64,000 nucleotides of DNA from Leptolyngbya sp. PCC 6406 (GCF_000332095.2 NZ_KI913949.1:3618596-3682595); one strand, 5' to 3'; positions 42,856 through 51,939 are shown, counted from the stretch's first letter. A program made the numbers and translations. Notes: generated by a model not told the origin, from the sequence alone.

Positions 42856-44145
42856 CTAGGTTTTAGACAGAGAGATCTCGGCGGCTAGGGTGTCTACAAA
42901 CTGGCGGGCGGTGCGGCCTGAGCGCCCATTGTGGCGGGTGGCCCATTGTAGGGCGCGGCGCTCTAGTTCTGCCACAGGCAGGGGAATTTCCGCCAGTCCT
43001 GCCAGATGTTTGACAATTTCTAGATAGGTGGGCTGGTCGGCGGACTCAAAGGTGAGGGTGAGGCCAAAGCGATCGCTAAAGGAAAGTTTCTCTTGCATAG
43101 TATCCCAGGACTGAATTTCGTCTTGGTCCCTGGGACGGGGGCGATCACTGAAATATTCCCGCACTAGATGGCGGCGGTTAGAGGTGGCATAGACCACTAC
43201 GTTTTGGGGGCGGGCGGTGATGTTTCCCTCTAGAACTACCTTTAGGGCTTTGAAGGCGTCGTCATCCTCTTCAAAGGAAAGGTCATCCACAAAGATGATG
43301 AACTTCTGGGGACAGGTGCGGACCAGGTCCACGATGGTGGGCAAGTGGGTGAGGTCTCCCTTGTCCACTTGGATCAGGCGCAGACCGCGATCGCAGTATT
43401 CATTCACCAGGGCCTTGACGAGGGAAGATTTGCCAGAGCCGCGACTGCCATAGAGCAAGACATGGAGGGCCGGGTAGCCCGCCAACAGAAACTCCGTGTT
43501 TTGCGCCACCTGCTGCCGGGGATGATCGTAGGCCGCAAGTTGGTGCAAGCGCACGGGATCCGGGTGGGGAATTCCCCTGAGTCCGTCTGGGGACCACTGA
43601 AAGGCCCGATATTGTCCCCAAATGCCTACCCCCTGCTGGCGGTAGTAGTCCGCCAGTTCTGCTAAGCCCTCCGGCCAGTCCGGCAAGATCGGCAAGGAAA
43701 CGGGCACTGGGGCTGGGTCTAAGGTCCAGACAACAGGGGCTTCCGGAATCTGACAGACAGTCTGGACCCAGCGACTTAACTGATCGCCCTGACAGGTGTA
43801 GAGGGCCTGAAGACGCTGAAGATCGTGGCGGGCGGCGGTAACGAGGGCTGGGGGCAGGTCAGCGAAATCTCTATACTGGGCCTGCTGGGAAAAGGGATTG
43901 TCCGATCGCAGAATTTGCTGAAGCAGATGATCCTGCCAGGTTTGCTGATACTCTGCCTGGATCCGAAACCAGGTTCCATAGGCGATCTGACAGCGGCTGA
44001 AGTCTTCGGTACAAAGGGCATCCAGTAGAGCCAACAGCGCCTGACTCAGGGGCGTTTCGAGCACCGACTGGTAGAGTAACAGGGCCATGGCCTGTTGCCG
44101 ATAACGCTGTACAAGTCCAATGGCCTTGGCCGCCAATCCACCCAT
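42856..44145 (-). CDS. DUF815 AAA-like ATPase
   Basis: A 429-residue protein with an AAA core in the C-terminal half: P-loop LLYGSRGSGKSSLVKALVNE near 238-257 and Walker B FIIFVDDLSFEEDDDAFKAL near 292-311, followed by RRHLVREYF and RFGLTLTF. The N-terminal 200 residues are helical. PF05673 proteins are ATPases of unknown role. The stop at 42856 is 20 bp from the desaturase stop; the genes are convergent. Confidence 0.9.
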   Translation of the reverse strand: MGGLAAKAIGLVQRYRQQAMALLLYQSVLETPLSQALLALLDALCTEDFSRCQIAYGTWFRIQAEYQQTWQDHLLQQILRSDNPFSQQAQYRDFADLPPALVTAARHDLQRLQALYTCQGDQLSRWVQTVCQIPEAPVVWTLDPAPVPVSLPILPDWPEGLAELADYYRQQGVGIWGQYRAFQWSPDGLRGIPHPDPVRLHQLAAYDHPRQQVAQNTEFLLAGYPALHVLLYGSRGSGKSSLVKALVNEYCDRGLRLIQVDKGDLTHLPTIVDLVRTCPQKFIIFVDDLSFEEDDDAFKALKVVLEGNITARPQNVVVYATSNRRHLVREYFSDRPRPRDQDEIQSWDTMQEKLSFSDRFGLTLTFESADQPTYLEIVKHLAGLAEIPLPVAELERRALQWATRHNGRSGRTARQFVDTLAAEISLSKT

Positions 44146-44190
44146 ATCAAACTTTCCTTACTCCAGGACTTCGGTCACCCGTCAACTATG

Positions 44191-44220
44191 AATTGACAGA
44201 GCACTAGTGCTCTGTCAATT
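44191..44220. repeat. Perfect 30-bp palindrome centred on CTAG
   Basis: AATTGACAGAGCA then CTAG then TGCTCTGTCAATT: exact dyad over 30 bp. It looks like two element ends meeting head to head at one CTAG site (44204-44207). A related end, TTGACTGAGCACTAG, lies at 42846-42860. Confidence 0.85.
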
Positions 44221-44327
44221 CTAAATTTGTAGCTACTGTGTTAGCGCCTCAGGGTCAAGCCTGCTGAGGGGCTAACACAGTAGCTACGCAGACTCACATC
44301 ACAAAGGTAAAGTTCACAGACCACTAG
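44204..44327. mobile_element. MITE-like unit D with long internal hairpin
   Basis: It begins CTAGTGCTCTGTCAATTC and ends AGTTCACAGACCACTAG (inverted ends). Inside, GTAGCTACTGTGTTAGC (44229-44245) pairs exactly with 44271-44287, and CCTCAG/CTGAGG continues the stem after one mismatch. The result is a 23-bp stem with an 11-nt loop. It shares the CTAG at 44324 with MITE B. Confidence 0.75.
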
Positions 44328-44487
44328 TATTCTGCGGCGTAAATACCCTAACCGTTCTTATCGTGGCACACCTCGGCCCCTCACCCTAGCCCTCTCCCAC
44401 GGGGAGAGGGGACCAGAAAATAATGTTGGGCGACGCGACAATAGTGAACTGATTTACAGTGGACTGATTTACGCCCTGCGGTACTAG
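44324..44487. mobile_element. CTAG-bounded MITE, copy B (164 bp)
   Basis: Reverse-complement orientation of copies A and C. The ends are CTAGTATTCTGCGGCGTAAA and ATTTACGCCCTGCGGTACTAG. The core is GGCCCCTCACCCTAGCCCTC and CCACGGGGAGAGGGGACCAG. It has a small duplication of an ACTGATTTACAGTG-like word. Its right CTAG (44484-44487) supplies the TAG stop of the acetyltransferase gene. Confidence 0.88.
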
Positions 44488-45140
44488 GATCGCTGGGCTT
44501 GTTGGAGGGCCGCCAAGTCGGCCCCGCAAATGGCGGCTAGGTTGTGGGTGATGGTTGCGATGTCCCAGTGCCACCACTGGAGTTGCAGGAGGGTCTGAAT
44601 GGTTTCGGGGTCAAAGCGGGGGCGGATTTCTTGGGCTGGATTGCCCCCAACTACGGTGTAGGGTGGGACGGATTTGGTCACGACTGATTGGGCGGCGATG
44701 ATGGCCCCATCCCCCACCTGCACACCCGGCATTAGGGTCGCGCCATAGCCAATCCACACGTCATTGCCGATGACGGTATTGCCTTTGTCGGGCCATGCGT
44801 CGGGCATGACCGTTTCCCAGCCCTGGCCAAAGACGGGAAAGGGGTAGTTGGTAAACCAGTCGGTGCGATGGTTGCCTCCGTTCATGATGAATTTCACATC
44901 GGAGGCGATGGCGCAAAATTTGCCAATGATCAGCTTGTCGCCCACAAAGTCGAAGTGGTAGAGCACATTGCGCTCAAAGTTTTCGGGGTTTTCAAAATCG
45001 TCGTAGTAGGTGTAGTCCCCGACGATGATGTTGGGGTTGGTGATGATGGTTTTGAGGTAGACCAGTCGTGTTTGTCCGACGATGGGGTATCGGGTCTGGG
45101 GGGAGGGACCGTAGGCCATGGCAGAGGATAGATGGACCAT
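44484..45140 (-). CDS. CatB-related O-acetyltransferase (hexapeptide repeat)
   Basis: A 218-residue left-handed beta-helix acetyltransferase: IIVGDYTYYDD, HFDFVGDKLIIGKFCAIASDVKF, NGGNHRTDWFTNYPF, GNDVWIGYGATLMPGVQVGDGAIIAAQSVVTKSVPPYTVVGGNPA. This is the Vat/CatB xenobiotic acetyltransferase pattern with the catalytic His in NHRTD. The substrate is unknown; related proteins acetylate chloramphenicol or streptogramins. The start ATG 45140 is chosen; 45119 is also plausible. TAG stop is provided by MITE B, so the C-terminus may have been changed by its insertion. Confidence 0.87.
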   Translation of the reverse strand: MVHLSSAMAYGPSPQTRYPIVGQTRLVYLKTIITNPNIIVGDYTYYDDFENPENFERNVLYHFDFVGDKLIIGKFCAIASDVKFIMNGGNHRTDWFTNYPFPVFGQGWETVMPDAWPDKGNTVIGNDVWIGYGATLMPGVQVGDGAIIAAQSVVTKSVPPYTVVGGNPAQEIRPRFDPETIQTLLQLQWWHWDIATITHNLAAICGADLAALQQAQRS

Positions 45141-45153
45141 GCTGAAGCTTACT

Positions 45154-45927
45154 CTAGATTTTTCCCTGATTTTGAATTCGGTTTTCAATGGCGGTGCCGC
45201 CGCCAAGGTGTTCCTCTAGAAACCGCAGCAGATCGATAATGGCGACCTTGGCTTGGTCAATCCGATCCCCTTTTTTGCCATGGCCTACCGCCAAGTAGAA
45301 GGTCACCAATTGCTTAAACCAGACCAGATCCTGGGGATTACGAAACTTTTCGCAGAAGGTGCGATAGCTGATCACCTGTCGCCCTTTCTTCCCCGCCATG
45401 GCCTCTGCCAGGGTGCTTTGCAGAATGTAGTAGATGCCCCCTGTTTTTCCCAGGGCCAAGCTGATCTGAAATAGACGATTCACTAGCTCCGTATCGCTGC
45501 CCTGTTCTAGGGGCAGGTAGGGAGCCTTACTCCGCACCTGATCCATGTGAAAAAATAGACAGGCGGTGAGGTAACAAGAGGACATCAGGTAGTAGCCGTC
45601 GGTGGTGAACCAGTCATCCGGTAGGTTGTTAATGGCCTCTGGGCTCTCCACCGAGAGGAGGGCATCACAGATACCGTCCCCCCGCTGTAGGCGATCCTCA
45701 ATGCGGGAGAGGCGGGCGTAGGCTTCCTCTAGGTAGAGTCGTAGGGGATTTAGGTATTCGCCTGTGATCCGATCGCGTTCCTTCGTCTTCTCCAGACTAT
45801 GGGTGGCCCGAGTCGCAAAATACTGACTGCCGAGAGCCACGATGAGGGAGGTGATGGCGGAGACAATAGCGGTGACAAGTCCTGCGGTCATAGCAGTTGT
45901 TGTAAAGAAGAAATTGGGGGTAGCCAA
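45154..45927 (-). CDS. Membrane-anchored hypothetical protein
   Basis: A 257-residue protein with one N-terminal membrane helix (about 13-35; MTAGLVTAIVSAITSLIVAL) followed by a cytoplasmic helical domain with a short coiled-coil (YFATRATHSLEKTKERDRIT). It is unrecognised but resembles uncharacterised bacterial proteins with a single anchor. The start may be 45927 or the ATG at 45891. It is upstream of the acetyltransferase gene with a 13-bp gap. Confidence 0.75.
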   Translation of the reverse strand: MATPNFFFTTTAMTAGLVTAIVSAITSLIVALGSQYFATRATHSLEKTKERDRITGEYLNPLRLYLEEAYARLSRIEDRLQRGDGICDALLSVESPEAINNLPDDWFTTDGYYLMSSCYLTACLFFHMDQVRSKAPYLPLEQGSDTELVNRLFQISLALGKTGGIYYILQSTLAEAMAGKKGRQVISYRTFCEKFRNPQDLVWFKQLVTFYLAVGHGKKGDRIDQAKVAIIDLLRFLEEHLGGGTAIENRIQNQGKI

Positions 45928-45970
45928 AGCAGTAGATAGGGATTCTCTGGCCAGCCTGATTATTAGGATC

Positions 45971-46834
45971 TCATGGAACCTTGCGGGCAGAAGAGCCCAA
46001 GACGGCTAAGACCAGCCCCAAAAAGACCAGAACAGCGCCAGCCCCTTCCATCAGGCTGAGACTGTCCCCCAGTAACCAGGCCGAAAACCCCATGCCAAAG
46101 ATGGGCACCAGCAGGGAAAAGGGAGCGACTCGATTGGGGGAATAGTGCTGCACGAGGTAGGCCCAGAAGCCAAAGCACAGAAGGGAGGAAATCAGTCCGG
46201 TGTAGAGAATGGTGCCTGCCCCCAGGAGGGTGAGGTGACGGAGGGCATCCCCCTGGCCGGATTCAAACAGGGCGGACAGGGTGAGCAGGGGGAGGGGCGG
46301 GACTAGGGCCATCCAGACCCAAAAGCGAAAGCTGCTGCCTACCTTGGCTAGTTTCAAACAAATGTTGCCCAAGGCCCAGGACAGGCTGGAACCCAGCACC
46401 AGCAATAATCCTAGGATCTGGGCCTGTCCTCCTCGGGCAAATGCGATCGCAACCATACCCACTAAGGCGATGCCCACCCCCACCCACTGTTGCCGCCGGG
46501 GCACATCCCGCAGGATCACCGTGGAGAGCAATAAGGTGAACAGGGCCTGGGACTGTACCAACAGAGAGGACAATCCCGGTGGCATTCCATTGGCCATGCC
46601 AATGTAGAGCAAGCCAAACTGAAATACCCCCATCGTCAACCCCACCGCCACAATCCATCGCCAGGGAATGCCCCGGCGAGGAACAAAGAAAATTGCCGGA
46701 AAGGCAATGACTACAAAGCGTAGGGCCGCAAACAGCAACGGCGGAAAGGATCCTAACCCCACTTGGATGGCGACAAAATTAAAGCCCCATAGCACCGCCA
46801 CGAGGACGGCGATGAGGAGATGGATTGGAATCAT
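45971..46834 (-). CDS. EamA-family drug/metabolite transporter
   Basis: A 287-residue permease with ten membrane segments in two EamA repeats (LLIAVLVAVLWGFNFVAIQVG at the start; second repeat from GLLLVLGSSLSWALGNICLK). O-acetylserine/cysteine-type exporters of the DMT superfamily look like this. The ATG at 46834 overlaps the stop of the GNAT gene (TGATG), so translation is coupled; the longer frame to 46891 is not needed. The substrate is unknown. Confidence 0.88.
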   Translation of the reverse strand: MIPIHLLIAVLVAVLWGFNFVAIQVGLGSFPPLLFAALRFVVIAFPAIFFVPRRGIPWRWIVAVGLTMGVFQFGLLYIGMANGMPPGLSSLLVQSQALFTLLLSTVILRDVPRRQQWVGVGIALVGMVAIAFARGGQAQILGLLLVLGSSLSWALGNICLKLAKVGSSFRFWVWMALVPPLPLLTLSALFESGQGDALRHLTLLGAGTILYTGLISSLLCFGFWAYLVQHYSPNRVAPFSLLVPIFGMGFSAWLLGDSLSLMEGAGAVLVFLGLVLAVLGSSARKVP

Positions 46835-47250
46835 CAAGTTCGGCGTAGCCGTAGGGCGAGGGTTCCCGCTAGGTCGGTCGAGAACCCCCACTTTTCATAG
46901 AAGGCCACCATATCAGGCGGACAGTGCAATTGAATATCCCGCACCAAGTCTAATTCCGGCAGGTGCAGCACTGTCTCCATCAGGTAGCGCCCCAAGCCTA
47001 GCCCCTGACGGGACTCCACCACCATCACATCTAGCAAAAACGCTTTGTATATGGAGTCTGTGAGTACGCGGGCAAAGCCCACCAAACGTTCATCCCGATC
47101 ATCCACTAACCCCACCACAATGTCGCTGTGGTCCAACATTCGTCGCACTTCTCGGAGGGTGCGATCGGCAGCCCACCACGTTTGACGATAGAGGCTACAT
47201 AGATCCTGAATATGATCTTCATGGAGCTGTCGGACAATGACGATCGCCAT
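46834..47250 (-). CDS. GNAT-family N-acetyltransferase
   Basis: A 138-residue GNAT protein: VGLVDDRDERLVGFARVLTD, LLDVMVVESRQGLGLGRYLM (acetyl-CoA pyrophosphate loop, Q-G-L-G-L-G), and the terminal CPPDMVAFYEKWGFS (GNAT motif B). The ATG at 47250 gives the normal family start; the frame open to 47292 is not needed. It is translationally coupled to the EamA exporter gene, suggesting modification and export of one compound, which is speculation. An IS element lies upstream. Confidence 0.88.
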   Translation of the reverse strand: MAIVIVRQLHEDHIQDLCSLYRQTWWAADRTLREVRRMLDHSDIVVGLVDDRDERLVGFARVLTDSIYKAFLLDVMVVESRQGLGLGRYLMETVLHLPELDLVRDIQLHCPPDMVAFYEKWGFSTDLAGTLALRLRRT

Positions 47251-47390
47251 GGGGGCTACGGTACTGCTGCACAGGGAACGGAACCGCCACATTGTCCACC
47301 AGAGGAGGATCCTACACAGGTGATCTAGACGACATTGCTAGGGGCGCAGGCTAGACTCACGGCGGTTACAACCGCTGCTATACAAACATA

Positions 47391-48418
47391 AGAGTTGTTG
47401 TGAAATAGTGCTCAGTCAGAACCTTCAAGGGCGACTTCCTTCCTCTCTCCCTCGGTTAAGCGGCCATCAGATAAAAGTTCCAGAGTCCTGCCGCTGTGAA
47501 GATGGAGCGGTCATCAAAGTTCGCTTTGCGATTGCGATAGACCTGGGCGGCAATCCCATAGCGTTTTAGGCCAGCAAAGGCATGCTCCCCGACGACCCGT
47601 TCTCGGGCGAGGGCTTGATTCTCAGCTTTCTGCTCATCGGTGAGTTGTCCGCCCTTAGGTTTCTTGTGTGGAATCTCTACGTTGACATACTCGTTTTGCA
47701 GCCCCTGAAAGCCTGAATCACCCTGGATTTTGACGTCATCAGGAATCCACTCGGCCCATCCCTCGCTATTGAGAATGCCTTTGTCGTGCGCCTTACCGGG
47801 ATAGGCGGTGCTGAATACGAGAATCTGGCGGTCTGGGGCGACACCAGCCAGGTGGGTGCGGGTATGGCGCTTCTTTTTGCCTGAGTAATCTTCCTTCTGT
47901 TGGTCCCGGTCTTTGGCCCGCTGAATGGGGCGTTCAGTCCCGTCAAGAATCACCCGTTCCACCTCGGGAAAGGCTTCGATAAATTCTTCAAGACTGGTCA
48001 ATTTGCGTTTCGGCAACGCCATTTTTTCACCCAGGGCTTCCTCCAGCAGTGGTTGGAGGCGATGCATCCAACGATTCGCCTGAGCGCGATCCAGGTCAAA
48101 CAGGACACCGGCCAAATCAAAGGTCGGATACACCTTGAAGTAGAACAAGATGAAGAACAGTTTGGTCTCGACCGTTGCTAAATTGGGTTTTCGTCCGGCT
48201 CCGGTGGCCCGTTGACGGGGTAAGGGACTCCGACGGGGAACCTCTGCATGGGCCAACACCTGAGCGAAGGTGGATTCCAGTTCCTCAAAGGCTTTCCGGT
48301 TCAAACCGGTCAAAGCCCGCAGCAGGCGGTCACTCTTGAGGGCACGTTGGAGGTTCAGCACGGCACAACCAGGTTAACTAGCTCTAGAGGCTATTATCCC
48401 CTATTTCACAACAGGTCT
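47391..48418 (-). mobile_element. Complete IS5-type insertion sequence (about 1.03 kb)
   Basis: Terminal inverted repeats AGAGTTGTTGTGAAATAG (47391-47408) and its match AGACCTGTTGTGAAATAG (reverse complement of 48401-48418), 16 of 18 identical. The direct repeat ATA lies on both sides (47388-47390 and 48419-48421), a 3-bp target duplication as in several IS5 subgroups. The single transposase gene is intact, so it is likely recent and possibly active. It sits between the GNAT gene and the GH15 gene. Confidence 0.85.
47456..48361 (-). CDS. IS5-family transposase (DDE_Tnp_4 type)
   Basis: A 301-residue transposase. It has an N-terminal helix-turn-helix (about 60-115, LATVETKLFFILFYFKVYPT), then the DDE motifs: VILDGTERPIQR near 139 (first Asp), IQGDSGFQGLQ near 210 (second Asp), and RERVVGEHAFAGLKRYG near 250 (Glu). 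It starts with GTG at 48361, preceded by the terminal inverted repeat region. No frameshift is present. Confidence 0.93.
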   Translation of the reverse strand: MLNLQRALKSDRLLRALTGLNRKAFEELESTFAQVLAHAEVPRRSPLPRQRATGAGRKPNLATVETKLFFILFYFKVYPTFDLAGVLFDLDRAQANRWMHRLQPLLEEALGEKMALPKRKLTSLEEFIEAFPEVERVILDGTERPIQRAKDRDQQKEDYSGKKKRHTRTHLAGVAPDRQILVFSTAYPGKAHDKGILNSEGWAEWIPDDVKIQGDSGFQGLQNEYVNVEIPHKKPKGGQLTDEQKAENQALARERVVGEHAFAGLKRYGIAAQVYRNRKANFDDRSIFTAAGLWNFYLMAA

Positions 48419-48548
48419 ATAGAAATAGACGTAGCCCTTGGTAAACGGCTTCCAGCCAGATTCAACCACATCTGAATCTGGGACTATCCCAGCCCTCCAA
48501 TTTCCGGTAGGCTTTTAAACATTCCTTAATGGATATACCGCCCCGTTT

Positions 48549-51500
48549 ATGGGTACTGCGCTAATTTCCACGGATCGCCTCAATCACTACTATCAGCAGG
48601 TCAAGGCTGTAATCTTGGCGCGGCAGCATCCCGTCAGTGGTCTGCTGCCCGCCAGTACCGCTATCACCGTCCACGGCGACTACACCGATGCCTGGGTGCG
48701 GGATAACGTCTATAGCATCCTAGCGGTATGGGGATTGGCTCTGGCCTACCGCAAGGGAGATGAAACCACCGGCCACACCTACGAGCTAGAGCAAAGCGTG
48801 GTGAAGCTGATGCGGGGGCTCCTGTTTGCCATGATGCAGCAGGCCCATAAGGTGGAGCGGTTCAAGGAAAACCAGGAACCTCTGGCGTCCCTTCACGCCA
48901 AGTACGACACCGCTACCGGAGCCCCGGTGGTGGGGGATGATGAGTGGGGCCATTTGCAGATTGATGCCACCGCTGTCTTTTTGCTGATGCTGGCCCAGAT
49001 GATTGCTTCGGGGCTGCAAATTATCTTCACCCAGGATGAGGTGAAGTTTATCCAAAATCTGGTCTATTACATTGGTCGGGCCTACCGCACGCCGGACTAT
49101 GGCATCTGGGAGCGGGGCAATAAGCTCAACCATGGGAAGCCGGAGCTGAATGCTAGTTCCGTGGGCATGGCTAAGGCGGCTCTAGAGGCGATGGATGGGT
49201 TGAACCTGTTCGGCATTCGCGGGGGGCAGTCTTCGGTGATCCATGTACTGCCGGATGAGATTTCCCGTGCCCGCATTACGTTGGAATCCTTGCTGCCCCG
49301 TGAGTCGGGGTCGAAGGAGGTGGATGCGGCGGTGCTGAGTGTGATTGGCTATCCCGCTTTTGCCATTGAGAATGGGGATCTGGTGCAGCGCACCCGCGAA
49401 AAGATTGTGGACAAGCTCCAGGGGCGTTACGGCTGCAAGCGATTTTTGCGGGATGGTCACCAGGTGGCGGTGGAGGATACGACTCGGCTCCACTATGAGC
49501 CGGAGGAACTGCTGCGCTTTGAGCATATTGAGTGTGAGTGGCCGTTGTTCTTTGCCTACCTCTATCTGGATGCGCTGTTTCGTCGGGACCAAAGTGCGAT
49601 CGCATTTTACCAAGAGCGCCTAGAGGCCATCGCCGTCCACGAGGGTGGCTTTGCCCTGCTACCGGAGCTGTACTATGTGCCGGAAACTGCGATCGCGGCA
49701 GAGCGGGCCAAACCCCATAGCCAAGAACGCCTGCCCAACGAAAATACCCCCCTAGTCTGGGCACAGAGCCTCTATCTCCTGGGGCAAATGATCGCCGATG
49801 GGCTGCTCACCCCCCAAGACATTGATCCCCTTGGTCGTCACCACCGGGTGGGCCAGGTGCGCCAGTCCATTGTCCAGATTGCGCTTGTGGCGGAAAACGC
49901 TGGCTTGCAACAGGAACTCGCCACCTACGGCATTGAAACCCAGATTCCAGAGCAGCTAGAGCCCGTGCGGATCCAGCCCTCGGGAGAACTCTCCGGCGTC
50001 TATGCCCACATTGGCTACAACGCCAAACTCAACCTGAGTGGACGCCCCATTCGCCGTCTCCGCAGCCTCACCACCTCCCGCGTCTTTCGCATCGCTGGGG
50101 AAAACGTAGTGTTTTTGCCCTCCTTCCTAGATGCCCAAAAGTTCTACATCACCCTGGACTACCACTTTCTAGTAGCCCAGATCCGCAGCGAACTGGCCTA
50201 TATCCACTACCACTGGAATGCCCCCGGTCGCCCCACCGTGACCCTACTGCTGACCCATGAACTTTTTGAGCTGGGCCATCGCCCCATCCATGGGTCCCCC
50301 CTGCTGAAACTCATCCAGGAACTGAAGGCGGGCTACTGTGGCAATGTCCCCGTGGTGCTGGGGCCACTGTACCAGTTGCTACTGACGGCGGGCACCGAGC
50401 GAATTGACGATATCGGTCAATACGCCTTTAGTGCGGTCCAACCCCGTTACATCCCCTGGATTTCCTCCTTTCTGGCGATGGTGCCGGAACAGGCCCAGCC
50501 CCTCAATGTGTGGCAGGTATTTCAGATCGAGGGAGAGGAAACCGCTGACCTCGTCAGTAGCCTGCGGGCGTCGGATAACCTCTACAAACAAATCGAAATC
50601 CTCGCTCGTCTCCATGCCTTAGAGGGCCTAGATTTTGATGCGGGCTACGGTCAGCCAGAGCGGACCGTGACGGTGGCGGATCTACTGGAGGAGGTGTACA
50701 TCAAGGCCAGTAGGCTGGAGTTGTGGCTCGTGGTGCGACGGGCGGCGGGGCTGCTGGGCAAGATGGATGTGAATTTGTCGGATGCGGTGACGGAGTTGGT
50801 AGTGCGCCAAAAGCAGGTCACTGTGGGCAAAGCCTACACCGAAAACTCCCTAATTCGGGATCCCATGCCCCACTCGGAGATTATTCATAAGATCAACGCC
50901 TTTTGTAGTGACGATGAACGCGATCGCCCTTTGACCCAGGAGATCCTTGTCTATCTGAGTGTGCTGATCAAGTCAGAGCCGGAACTGTTCAAGGGGTTGC
51001 TGACCCTCCGGGTAGGCTATTTAATTCTGTTGCTGACGGGGGAACTAGCGCGGGAGCAGGGCATCCCTCGGGACGAAGCCTACGATCGCCTCACGGCCCT
51101 CAGTCCCCATGCGGTGAAAACCCGACTGCGCCAAGTGCTGGCGGGCTACAGCGGTCTGAATCGCACCCTATTTAAGCAGGAATCGCTCCAGGCTAAGGCC
51201 AAGGCTCCCATCACTTGGGGGGTGGTGGCCCAACCCCTGGATAAGGCTCCCGAGGATGGGGACTGGTGGCGCAAGCGCCAGATCGATGGTGAACTTACCC
51301 GCCTGCCGGAGGACTTTTACCAGGATGTCTGGCTATTGCTGAGCCATTGTCAGGGCATTGTGATTGGGGACAAGCTAGATCGCCGTAATCGCATCGACAG
51401 CGATCGCGTTTTGGCAGAAATGACTCCAGGGGAAGACAATTTCGCCCGCCGTCTGGAGCATTTGTTGAATAAAATTCACGCCCCTGAATATCGCCATCTG

Positions 51501-51788
51501 ACGGTGGAGGCTCTGCGGGAGCTAGCGGCGATTTTCAAGGGCAATCCTGACCTCCAGTTTGAGAGCTACATCGTGCTAGATGTGCTGACGGGCCATGCTG
51601 TGCGTCTGGCCTGGGTGGAGGATCACCCCGACCGCATTGGTCGCTACGAGTCCCAAAAGGCGGCAGCGTGGTCTGCCTTTTATCAGCGATCGCCAGAGGA
51701 CTGCGCTCTCTATATTGCCAAGGCACTCCAGTTCCTCGTGGAGCTGGCGGAGGAGACCGGAGACAACAACTCTGCTGAGGTCGCCTAA
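48549..51788 (+). CDS. Glycoside hydrolase family 15 protein, phosphorylase kinase alpha-like
   Basis: A 1079-residue protein. Residues 15-400 are a GH15 (alpha/alpha)6-barrel with DAWVRDNVYSILAVWGLALA, YELEQSVVKLMRGLL, SLHAKYDT, VVGDDEWGHLQIDATAVFLL, YGIWERGNKLNHGKPELNAS and GRYGCKRFLRDG. These match eukaryotic phosphorylase b kinase alpha/beta subunits over long stretches. The C-terminal 650 residues also follow that architecture (region around GEEDFYQDVWLLLSHCQGIVIGDKL). Bacterial function is unknown; glycogen or alpha-glucan processing or its regulation is a guess. The single gene has its own region, with a terminator-like hairpin just downstream. Confidence 0.9.
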   Translation: MGTALISTDRLNHYYQQVKAVILARQHPVSGLLPASTAITVHGDYTDAWVRDNVYSILAVWGLALAYRKGDETTGHTYELEQSVVKLMRGLLFAMMQQAHKVERFKENQEPLASLHAKYDTATGAPVVGDDEWGHLQIDATAVFLLMLAQMIASGLQIIFTQDEVKFIQNLVYYIGRAYRTPDYGIWERGNKLNHGKPELNASSVGMAKAALEAMDGLNLFGIRGGQSSVIHVLPDEISRARITLESLLPRESGSKEVDAAVLSVIGYPAFAIENGDLVQRTREKIVDKLQGRYGCKRFLRDGHQVAVEDTTRLHYEPEELLRFEHIECEWPLFFAYLYLDALFRRDQSAIAFYQERLEAIAVHEGGFALLPELYYVPETAIAAERAKPHSQERLPNENTPLVWAQSLYLLGQMIADGLLTPQDIDPLGRHHRVGQVRQSIVQIALVAENAGLQQELATYGIETQIPEQLEPVRIQPSGELSGVYAHIGYNAKLNLSGRPIRRLRSLTTSRVFRIAGENVVFLPSFLDAQKFYITLDYHFLVAQIRSELAYIHYHWNAPGRPTVTLLLTHELFELGHRPIHGSPLLKLIQELKAGYCGNVPVVLGPLYQLLLTAGTERIDDIGQYAFSAVQPRYIPWISSFLAMVPEQAQPLNVWQVFQIEGEETADLVSSLRASDNLYKQIEILARLHALEGLDFDAGYGQPERTVTVADLLEEVYIKASRLELWLVVRRAAGLLGKMDVNLSDAVTELVVRQKQVTVGKAYTENSLIRDPMPHSEIIHKINAFCSDDERDRPLTQEILVYLSVLIKSEPELFKGLLTLRVGYLILLLTGELAREQGIPRDEAYDRLTALSPHAVKTRLRQVLAGYSGLNRTLFKQESLQAKAKAPITWGVVAQPLDKAPEDGDWWRKRQIDGELTRLPEDFYQDVWLLLSHCQGIVIGDKLDRRNRIDSDRVLAEMTPGEDNFARRLEHLLNKIHAPEYRHLTVEALRELAAIFKGNPDLQFESYIVLDVLTGHAVRLAWVEDHPDRIGRYESQKAAAWSAFYQRSPEDCALYIAKALQFLVELAEETGDNNSAEVA

Positions 51789-51813
51789 CCCAGAGAGGGA
51801 AATTTGCTAACCC

Positions 51814-51838
51814 GGCACAGAACCCCAGTTTCTGTGCC
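51814..51838 (+). terminator. Hairpin after the GH15 gene
   Basis: GGCACAGAA (51814-51822) pairs with TTCTGTGCC (51830-51838) around a 7-nt loop. It is followed by a pyrimidine-rich CTTTCTCTAC. It lies 26 bp after the stop and between convergent genes, so it may serve both. Confidence 0.65.
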
Positions 51839-51939
51839 CTTTCTCTACAGCCCATTACCAATCAAAATAAACGATGCCCAATAGTAGGGGTGAGTCAAGG
51901 AGCCGCCTGCAACCAACGGCTGCCTCGTTGCTGCCCTCC

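Larger units (their letters stand above)
44146..44483. other. Intergenic hub of nested CTAG-bounded repeats
   Basis: No gene. It contains a 30-bp palindrome centred on CTAG, a MITE-like unit (44204-44327) with a long hairpin, and MITE copy B (44324-44487). The upstream gene of the DUF815 ATPase is transcribed away from it. Confidence 0.8.

Noticed and set aside
45253-45474. Plus-strand 73-codon frame
   Set aside because: Antisense to the membrane-anchored hypothetical gene, no conserved features.
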